This document shows, piece after piece, positions 62,001-64,000 of a stretch of DNA of 64,000 bases; positions within the stretch are counted from its first letter, which is position 1, and every line of letters starts with the position of its first letter. The DNA is from Streptomyces shenzhenensis. GTDB lineage: Bacteria > Actinomycetota > Actinomycetes > Streptomycetales > Streptomycetaceae. The translations under genes were made by a program, and so were the position numbers. The stretch lies in assembly GCF_003688995.1 (NCBI RefSeq), contig NZ_PENI01000043.1, positions 17,020 to 81,019 on the forward strand, in the 5' to 3' direction. The notes beneath the pieces were generated by a model. That model was not told the DNA's origin. It did no database searches and saw nothing but the letters and a program-made list of their open reading frames with translations.

Positions 62001-63159
62001 CAACGCGGAAGGCAAGCGGCCCTACCGTGCCTACCGCTTCGACGTCACCGCCGTGGTCAACGGGCCGCACGGCACCGTACGGATCCAGGTGCCGGGCGGT
62101 CTCTACGGCGCGCTGCCGGTGGACAAGAGCACCGGCAGGTTGGCCCACGGCCTGGAAGACGACGCCACCGTGGGCCTCCTCCTCCGCCCGGCACCGCCGG
62201 CCACCGAAACGGCCACGGAGACGGCCACGGAGAGGGCCACGGAGACGGTCGGTCAGGAGGGCATGAACTCCCTGCCGGACACCGTGCGAGCGCAGCCCGC
62301 CGCCGCGAGCGGGTCCCGGGAGCCGGGGGAGGCCATCCCCGCGCCCCCGACGACCACCAGCACACTCCTGGAAGCACTCGTGCCCGCCCGGCTCCCGGCG
62401 GAGGAGATGCCCTCCTCCGCCGAGCAGCCGCCTCTCTCGCAGGAAGCGCAGCTGGCCGAGCGGGGGCTGGAACCGGTGTACGTCCTCGCCATGGGGGACG
62501 AACTGGCACACGCGCTGACCGCCGTCGCGCCGGGCGAGAGCGGCCGACTGGCAGGGCACAGCCGGCCCGCCGGGCCGGAGGAGCTGCGGAACGGACTGGC
62601 CGACGCGCTCGCCGCCGATCTGCTCAGGCCACCGGAAGAGCGCCGGCTGTGGCCGGCCCTCGCCGACCTGACCGGGCCGGAGGGGACGGCGCCGCCGCTC
62701 GCCTCCGGCGGCTCGGAGGAAGACATCGCCGGAGCCGTTCACGCCTTGCGAACCGGATCCGGGTCCGGTGCCTCGGACTGGCTGACGCTCGCGATCGCGG
62801 CACACGTCCTGTGGCTGCGCCTGACCGTGCTGACGCCGGACGGCACCCCCTGGACGGCCGGACCCGACGACGGCCGCCCGGTCGTCCTCCTCCAACAGGA
62901 GGACCCCGCCCCCCACACCGCCCGGTGGGCGGCGACCGAACCCGCCGCGGCGGCTCGACAGGCCCGGCGGCCCAGCCTGACGCGGACCGAGGAGAGCTCG
63001 GACGGAGGGTGGGGCACCACGCCTTCCGCCCTTTCTCCGCCCCCGTCGGGTGAACGGTTCACGGAGCGGCCCGCCGTCGCCGGCAGCCCGGAGCGGCCCG
63101 AAGTGTTCTTCGGCTCCGACCCACGGCCGGCCCGCCCAGTTCCGCGGCCCGGCCCGTAG
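47089..63159 (+). CDS. Giant multidomain type VII effector-like protein, 5356 aa, cysteine-free
   Basis: ATG 47089, 78 bases after eccC. Layout by residue: 1-103, WXG100-like helices; 104-175, hydrophobic Gly/Ala segment; about 220-1150, Pro/Ser/Gly/Asp-rich linker; about 1370-1895, uncharacterised alpha/beta region; about 1935-2190, peptidase-like domain with H2115-E-W-A-H2119 and E2164 in NAHEYFAQL; about 2300-2660, second domain with H2513-E-F-T-H2517; about 2700-2945, unassigned; about 2985-3160 and 5115-5290, two OTU-like copies with GGDVLAHAL and MGDELAHAL where the Cys belongs; 3370-5050, a long beta-rich region without recognised motifs. Short [VIF]-[LF]-[FM]-[AG] motifs punctuate the modules. 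I saw no Cys anywhere. It resembles giant Streptomyces proteins annotated as WXG100-like or toxin-related. The neighbouring EccC is the likely exporter. No immunity gene directly follows. Confidence 0.85.
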   Translation: MEDADSVLGDIKVEEMYALGNAWIQLGDVLHERRVAVNGHVDGIGMTGAAGDQARRAWEEGLALTFDAAAEKAWTIGQTINRYADELYKAAEEYAEQLNAAMWADILGVIFGLVLIGLGPILARVMSLVGSLLARLIPIVTAIGSRLGTVGGAIAGAVGGAVVGAGTEVALDLGLGALGAEIAGADFDVTWTVAISAIVGAGFGAHGGGLMGWHYGGGGRSFVPKPTPGGDASPAAVPPGVTPSTVKPMPGGGDGTVAPLSRTPDGDLSLPTPDGLGRGDGSLAPPPSGGRDGVSVKDSHPTNSGPGNGRSGDLGMPAQATKSDASSTAPLPTPLPGRGNSPTETPGSAPQPGPAGRDSGSTPAPQPPVTTHPVGSGDGAGLTPPAGKRPDGPPVAPDSRVTPDSQPAGGPPSGRGSNSPVPSQSRPTGGSDGSGFAGSGHRLGGGQSDPHGQTSLRPDGSSKLPSGDTSAPVRTQSGGSGGSDPMANSGRRLGDGERVEPPLRASDSKPGSADPMANSGRRLGDGERVEPPLRASDSKPGSADPMANPGRRLGDGQRVEPPHRTPDSKPGPRGESSRPDGSGGSDPVVNPRRESGGGQGDQDGRTAPPPGRAKDGAEGAPGTSGKPLRSPRPGNGPRIVELKDLADESRAEASGTGGKSSGGSRPGHDRPAGIADLPGRSPDGDRGSGAGGGSLRTNRGSSSTTQVETPPLGKRFGGGRGAGPRIDTRPGAEDGRSSSSAKDQSSETTSPKSDQRTAESTSAPTSSRSDEAPETALSESKSATSTASGSEVASPRTALSEPGSTQRMSGPQDSPHHTPAEADGAPSRGAGDGSKSGATSPSPSVPDGQRSGAGEGNLRANNGSDSVTYTTTHSSGEQPAGQRGARSGGDDARPSSSRTSQSSGNGSRNLSPDESGQGPAGRDEGRDVSPAEARKPDAQLADARRDDGSATEQRPASDRPVTEPLVSSGHRGSGTTAGDNVRPSSPDKARPSGKAADSKAEPTRPSSTGDTVTHSARTPDGDRLGAPRAGNGPVRDAEDRTPVRTPGQTDHMVPPSAPSHEMPVSPVPATTPDRGTAGSIAASRAEDSTSSEPVGTPPRTADPGTGAERGGRTSGHQEGGEVPALRRDTDTAPTTGITPVPDAPSPSHRHPGAARFDIDAARARLADPGVSPERREESVLWAERAVLDRIQQVAPDENPLGVVPRPERVVELVAAEHLRAGHLPATALLGSLVRGPEVAAQPAAQPQPRPEPQPEPEAGVRPQSDSEQLPALPVPDGRGADAAASEAVPPAGSIVPTAPTSSAESTAIGSASGPVAASGAETVLPGSSDESPESSSSAVPDSAGEGEDRLGSESEGPDVLFAPPARGAGLDPIRDWPEISASGGSRRSSALRAIDRAVSRLPRDAGPEDLRNVLVSVTEWKSDKGPESRRWDAVSRLEAAVRERMDQLAPPARVSVRDRVEQRASGRTPVRGGYSAQPGPSSRRGEPPVVAPLVSAAPGAAEGFGPASGLEAELHRYRVELPRGAEVEEFGDIVELPGLLTITLDKAGGVPVPEIVTKPARGLVRGPADGRAERSEVQAAVNDVMSRLRHARPGARIGQIFPESAGYVVDPLAEDLPVRINEAGYATLVHHTATAPTSRLVAFIEHVRGRMRRESPPVQIAHADAGAGLAFGAWARQDFARWLSQYPRWADAANPWDGDELEGALALGYTQVAATVRGATLDWTQRPKDLTAVASRDSLAALRSSLGEGPRAYLEHRAPSIAAHFASRFDNEIVVRDGSVLDLPLTMSGDSSRARGGSSRATVRQYLDNLLLATPERIVTQYQALGVRTHFRTLETNPDHRGVPRIEPPVVRMETRPYASTSETPQTIARDSDTLAVLSLNLYNEARLDRGLPSVGRPLAPAQPDFLFAPPATTAPSVRTAGSTVPAEPAPAPAPSPTPLPPSLVETAAGLVAMDADARARELASLPRRDRELLAADPAFVEQLRAGLSVEEFTAVAARLLVVVPEGVEQPEAARAEAEALVAGMLADPQVAVALLTGGRRLVVVPRNRSLTSLEEFAGLRGRHHPGGGRSFDVDRGLFHRRRGLVGVGEENLLGESTDVLGDDFYDDGYSVARHEWAHAIESVLSAEDRQLIRDVYEAKAAADPPAQWPDGPVPNHSSSNAHEYFAQLSNAYLGANTGKDSNSRRRPRNNGSDWVEQHDPALLPLLRRLYGPGRPSNLGSRDNPYILTGFRQLWDRAEGELTGHALAEPEAELPRPPARQPETPEPADAITRPLPVDVEALLAPPTTAPRPRPLPVSAMMTEREFKQSTAAPGLRSNSRIADIDEELRAFHALPGSRQGARLLALKAIAESSRAYVAHKQGEGSRVEGTQRLAQQAEAAMRQLNPENVFRDLLTEIDDALREGKNPDLDRRIPAGEAQKAAQAVPSDRFHAMMSDYVHKLGRLRDDRTLPAETRAVIEELMAVEPLVTVMQYPRGGMAGIKLNSTGDSAEYTFNVDTQVRGGTSFLLGHIAHEFTHVVAHQAFGSSPVMELVRSGATDAEVGALAAERRRTLNDLKTALAGDREFSEFQQTMLQEKLVYGARPYTLERYAYSFERSGKITTAQKERLVGWGEAAGDASGALVEYDTVLNQMLIYLHMWQTSQNNPFYVRLRAAAQAAYERRSDARGRGESSSGEPILFAPPSSGSGSRSGRRSPGPTLITFDDEGEAGEVAWSQVEGASWYRRLPSVQRRRLRATEDYTPLNDALDRMRNTVVAAVDGGASREDVNLLAGLYERRGNLSAFDPVMQAPLRQSVRRVTGSHELSLVRGSVTGFGRHVAYTDVIVPHPGPWAQDSTAQGLAAALEHVLGEQSTATVITDNEMRGNSQSGELRRNIDAINARNAGRRGYVPLVVEVSALDAWYEEHQGGWVTTVWDVPMRLRHYSPFAQVTVTRGSAASAGLSTGPGDSSESADVLMAPAPRWAGQTEETTRPTAVQAQAPITGQPPLSQEEEEELAERGLTPVYVLPGGDVLAHALTAVAPAESGRLAGHSWPAGPEELRTALADALAADLGLPPDEQRLWSAVAGQAGPSGAPLVTAFGGSADEAARALRTGSGPDATDWLTLAVAAPVLGLRLTVLTPDGTPWTTGPETGRPVALLQQENPAPYTARWAATEPTAQARQARRPDVSQLAGTSGYTWGTTSADSSTPPDTTTRPAATASSSTAPADPGARTGGSPARPAAAATGDSARPAVFFGSEPRPSTPDSQRAGTSSGTPVTRTPPAQVAETSEVSAPVAESALTPPPAEETTTPPRTARDTRDEQDTDAVTILDMRADGGTDVVPAVPREEEPPRTLSAYARPLPEPDAPSPDPDAVPPRTDGVPAIVVTSPEGEVSPLDAHRDPDPAPTGAAPSTPVTGTRDPSPWYLAHGAMGQAIVAQSTETIGFRREQADFWAEQISSRLDLTGPGPHIALRSGIKAAISDLLFAARPKEWDDILAAGRTLVVDGRLVWLRPVMRDLTPVPRTKGEVNEYPVGFGSTATGGRSGHEVTQGIESTLLTLINLGTSVAASAAAVPAPQLYVGSSKSKDSGWLRTVLAGRKPFINDLTRFGAGLQMKVFVDGADATPTVFHQVTVPDRIHIDIPTVYTGEEGHRPDYRAPEAESPRYQRASRPSQARELLQAIDLTPVIAGLHRNMRAAGLPASAVKKILAQAKMDRAQGFLTESTARGRYPWWAGGDSSNGIEVSGSLFGKFRGHLRIRREIDSLQYLGDSKVGTRDDIGVGEGNTRDSQGGSDAGFGFGYNTAGVGAGGDFSVDTDAGTSPHSEDKLSVQLSGLAPAIAFKAGVNRDVGHSLDSSHTSHTVLNDFARQSRYRAGLRLEVTLESSTHRIAPVGVTTEGELSVPQREAAHFVRRTVGSGWTADLRPAAGGADAPRHRVFALPPSRRVSRLPETRPRFRFRIAVERVQGRLTPHPREPLALASRRGLGFGVPIALPGVETLQQDLRDAIERLHVLDVGAEEAKKSAWAQADRDLAAFYGRPALEGDLAQALLGIHRTIQVGERRYKVSAKARWGNRIEEPSPLADPVTEESRPEGDFSMKVNTRAATGAATAGERGKGWRAGVTFGGGARLAIPEYELSLGKLHFTTPPIRMQFGSVRGIVSSSKEKSRKYGGAVGSYRRTETGKRIDEHRYLMAVNWTVTSEKKSRFKPSWLTKRRFLSGRNPFVARVVVPHEHVPATPVTPEQAQAAGHTVVGTAPTEVGRRLDFAGGAQGIYPVFHLMPELAQLGARMYAERLYAGERNRAKRQSLIDAWLDNPADWPQEIRDLAHPMVLASHFGEEVGQGGYEKELPKDGKYKQALRLRLLVDNINDLGADPETEVEQYLKGNAAYESEQEGEWSAGVTGTLGPQLRFGSDAQDGDHPAGPGGRLTVLGQASVAWNWGKGASESDGRIDITRATYGGSVHTLRTDPVFELTYVRWRGDELTETTRYLRATEALDLLVPERRMSDILPPMTGTAAGSEPRQTRTYLDTGLLSGIAHPEVLRVDVLKTINDRLRARGIVRAEGEGATAPRPNLLQRSLKAAYSSEALQSEWHALTTEGVLRWFPVPGSWGTTRYLWVNVTATRLDRPHGQRPRDEIKLTLRGEAVEEESQSRDSGWEHDVGVAVRARAGNEKGHGGFEAEVEYSASKGTKDEDAEKKVGIYRATTQDPSEEFEHGIAFRVEMGTTTELPEVLTTPAQGALSAARLFSQAEGPKGSPSVSAWHDPGDGPDQLVDGDVRLLVPRHLTVEAGRPQQWPLGLTAPRETQVTWLWHSSQNPPAPALPDALVDNLHPWTVPAAASIGRWAKMTAVRHRTVPSPQVGTVPEIAGLDLTTTAGVHYRHRTTGTVMRPRIRELLRHAYGVPLGDRSAIVGLELDGAEILGPPEGVLLKQRRYHQADEEPTHETHRDSGWRIAAGPDAGGPVNDQKMLERLPVDVKNWEDSESRSAALGDTDERNAEGKRPYRAYRFDVTAVVNGPHGTVRIQVPGGLYGALPVDKSTGRLAHGLEDDATVGLLLRPAPPATETATETATERATETVGQEGMNSLPDTVRAQPAAASGSREPGEAIPAPPTTTSTLLEALVPARLPAEEMPSSAEQPPLSQEAQLAERGLEPVYVLAMGDELAHALTAVAPGESGRLAGHSRPAGPEELRNGLADALAADLLRPPEERRLWPALADLTGPEGTAPPLASGGSEEDIAGAVHALRTGSGSGASDWLTLAIAAHVLWLRLTVLTPDGTPWTAGPDDGRPVVLLQQEDPAPHTARWAATEPAAAARQARRPSLTRTEESSDGGWGTTPSALSPPPSGERFTERPAVAGSPERPEVFFGSDPRPARPVPRPGP
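48541..48800 (+). repeat. 90-bp in-frame tandem repeat in the giant gene linker
   Basis: Copies 1 (48541-48630) and 2 (48631-48720) are identical over all 90 bases. Copy 3 (48721-48800) is shorter and diverged. Each encodes 30 residues beginning DPMANSGRRLGDGERVEPPL or close to it. Vestigial relatives (GHRLGGGQSDPHGQT before, VVNPRRESGGGQGDQDGRT after) suggest an older, larger array. Third codon positions here carry many more T and G than in the rest of the gene. Confidence 0.95.
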
Positions 63160-63263
63160 CCTGCGCGTACCTCCGCGGTCACTCCGGCCGCGGAGGCCCC
63201 GGCCGCCCCCGGTACGGAGACGAGTGCGCCTCTGACAGGAATCCGAGCGCCGAGGTCATCTCC

Positions 63264-63290
63264 TGGACGATACGTAAACAAGTCTGGACT
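63264..63290 (+). promoter_or_regulatory. 27-bp element, copy 1, upstream of the SnoaL-like gene
   Basis: Contains TGGACGA, TAAACAA and TGGACTC heptamers starting at 63264, 63275 and 63285, so the repeats are 10-11 bp apart. It matches copy 2 at 63807 in 24 of 27 positions. It lies 101 bases before the SnoaL-like start codon, in a promoter-like position. Confidence 0.75.
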
Positions 63291-63390
63291 CTGCATCATT
63301 GATCGTACCCAGTTGCTCCCGCATGATCGATGTCGCAGGTGAACCACGAGCACACGAGTACAGCCCGGACGCCGGGTGGGAAAGGCAGTC

Positions 63391-63783
63391 ATGTCCGACT
63401 TCGACATTCGCGAGTTCTACGACCGCTACTGCGAGGCGCTCAACGCGCATGAGTTCGACCGTATGGACGAGTTCGTCAACGAGTCCATCCTCTCGCACGG
63501 CCAGCCGGCCACTCGCGCGGACGTAGTCGCGGCGCTCAAGAGCATCACCGACGCGGTTCCCGACATGCACTGGGAGATCAAGGAGGTGGCGATCCACGGT
63601 GAAACCCTGGCCTGCCACTCCGTCAACCACGGCACCCCCACCAAGGAATGGCTCGGGGTGGCCCCCACTGGCGCTCCGATCGAGATCGACGAGTTCGCCC
63701 TGTACCGGGTCCGTGACGGAAAGTTCGTGCAGATGTCCAACGTCCACGACGTCGAGGCCCTGAAGAAGCAACTCGCGGGCTGA
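63391..63783 (+). CDS. SnoaL-like (NTF2-fold) protein, 130 aa
   Basis: ATG 63391 follows GGAAAGGCAG; an upstream in-frame start at 63376 adds five residues. The sequence begins MSDFDIREFYDRYCEALNAH. The NTF2/SnoaL pattern is clear: EFYDRYCEALNAHEFDRMDE, then DMHWEIKEVAIHGETLACHS, HGTPTKEWLGVAPTG and EIDEFALYRVRDGKFVQMSN. Members are polyketide cyclases, epoxide hydrolases, ketosteroid-isomerase-like enzymes or non-catalytic proteins. It precedes an SDR gene under an identical upstream element, so the two are probably co-regulated and may act on the same small molecule. Confidence 0.85.
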   Translation: MSDFDIREFYDRYCEALNAHEFDRMDEFVNESILSHGQPATRADVVAALKSITDAVPDMHWEIKEVAIHGETLACHSVNHGTPTKEWLGVAPTGAPIEIDEFALYRVRDGKFVQMSNVHDVEALKKQLAG

Positions 63784-63806
63784 CCCGGTCGGGCCCAGTC
63801 ACGCAG

Positions 63807-63833
63807 TGGACGATGCGTAAAGAATTCTGGACT
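63807..63833 (+). promoter_or_regulatory. 27-bp element, copy 2, upstream of the SDR gene
   Basis: TGGACGA, TAAAGAA and TGGACTT heptamers repeat the arrangement of copy 1 and lie 83 bases before the SDR start codon. The similarity continues weakly downstream (CTTTGTGTCA against CTCTGCATCA). Confidence 0.75.
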
Positions 63834-63915
63834 TTGTGTCAGAGATGGTATCCCCGATCTTCCGCAGTATCGGTGTCGGACGGATCGGCTACGAGAAAGT
63901 TTTGGAGACACCCAC

Positions 63916-64000
63916 ATGGGACAGCTGGAAGGCAAGACGGCGGTGGTCACCGGGGGCAGCGCCGGTATCGGTCTGGCGACCGCCGTTCGGCTGGCGGACG
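63916..64000 (+). CDS. Short-chain dehydrogenase/reductase, N-terminus only (cut by window edge)
   Basis: ATG 63916 follows TTTGGAGACA. The visible residues begin MGQLEGKTAVVTGGSAGIGL, including the T-G-x-x-x-G-I-G cofactor motif of classical SDRs. Shared upstream sequence with the SnoaL-like gene points to common regulation. The rest lies beyond the window. Confidence 0.85.
   Translation, partial: MGQLEGKTAVVTGGSAGIGLATAVRLAD

Noticed and set aside
60061..62916. 951-codon minus-strand frame opposite the end of the giant gene
   Set aside because: Shadow frame without motifs or RBS. It is long only because stop codons are rare in GC-rich DNA.
1..64000. tRNA, rRNA, riboswitch, origin or phage attachment sites
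   Set aside because: No cloverleaf, conserved rRNA segment, DnaA box cluster or tRNA-derived direct repeat was recognised. A covariance-model scan would be needed to exclude small RNAs.

Overview
The window is high-GC actinomycete DNA and reads as Streptomyces accessory chromosome. The evidence is strongly G/C-biased third codon positions, GTG and TTG starts, a mycothiol-dependent enzyme family, a SpoIIE-type phosphatase fused to an anti-sigma-like ATPase domain, P450 and ferredoxin genes, a type III polyketide synthase, and a type VII secretion (ESX-like) locus. No rRNA, tRNA or CRISPR array was seen.

Left part (1-24.8 kb) is a patchwork of small regulator-plus-enzyme modules separated by decayed genes. 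Intact modules: a universal stress protein (cut by the window edge), a secreted beta-sandwich protein, a type III PKS beside a convergent PAS-GAF-PP2C-HATPase regulator, a TetR/mycothiol-enzyme pair, a divergent TetR/membrane protein/flavin disulfide oxidoreductase set with two clear operators, an XRE/SDR divergent pair, a TetR, and a ferredoxin, ferredoxin reductase and P450 module. Between them lie recognisable wrecks: a Tn3 transposase tail, an internally deleted alpha/beta hydrolase, a Ku C-terminus, a LuxR-type response regulator, an internally deleted P450, a TetR tail, and IS701, ISL3 and IS5 transposases. An orphan SUKH (SMI1/KNR4) protein and a GNAT sit among the IS scars.

Middle part (24.8-30.7 kb) is a complete five-gene minus-strand operon for a rare ketose: lipoprotein sugar-binding protein, permease, single-domain ATPase, a tagatose/psicose 3-epimerase-type TIM barrel and a small P-loop kinase. 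The order resembles rhizobial frcBCAK. A ROK repressor diverges from it and may be leaderless. An IS701 wreck separates this operon from the next region.

Right part (31.4-63.2 kb) is one large type VII secretion locus. It holds a STAND-type ATPase with a GNAT-like domain, a single-pass membrane protein with a ricin-B lectin domain, four small WXG100 proteins, a minus-strand EspB-like acidic secreted helical protein, EccD, an EccA-like AAA protein whose N-terminus is a right-handed beta-helix, a three-ATPase EccC, and a 5356-residue effector-like protein. That protein has a WXG100-like N-terminus and a hydrophobic segment, a roughly 900-residue Pro/Ser/Gly linker with a 30-residue tandem repeat, two HExxH metallopeptidase-like domains, two OTU-like domains lacking the catalytic cysteine, and a large beta-rich region. 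By eye it has no cysteine at all. I see no eccB, eccE or mycP. The right edge has a SnoaL-like gene and the start of an SDR gene, each preceded by a nearly identical 27-bp element.
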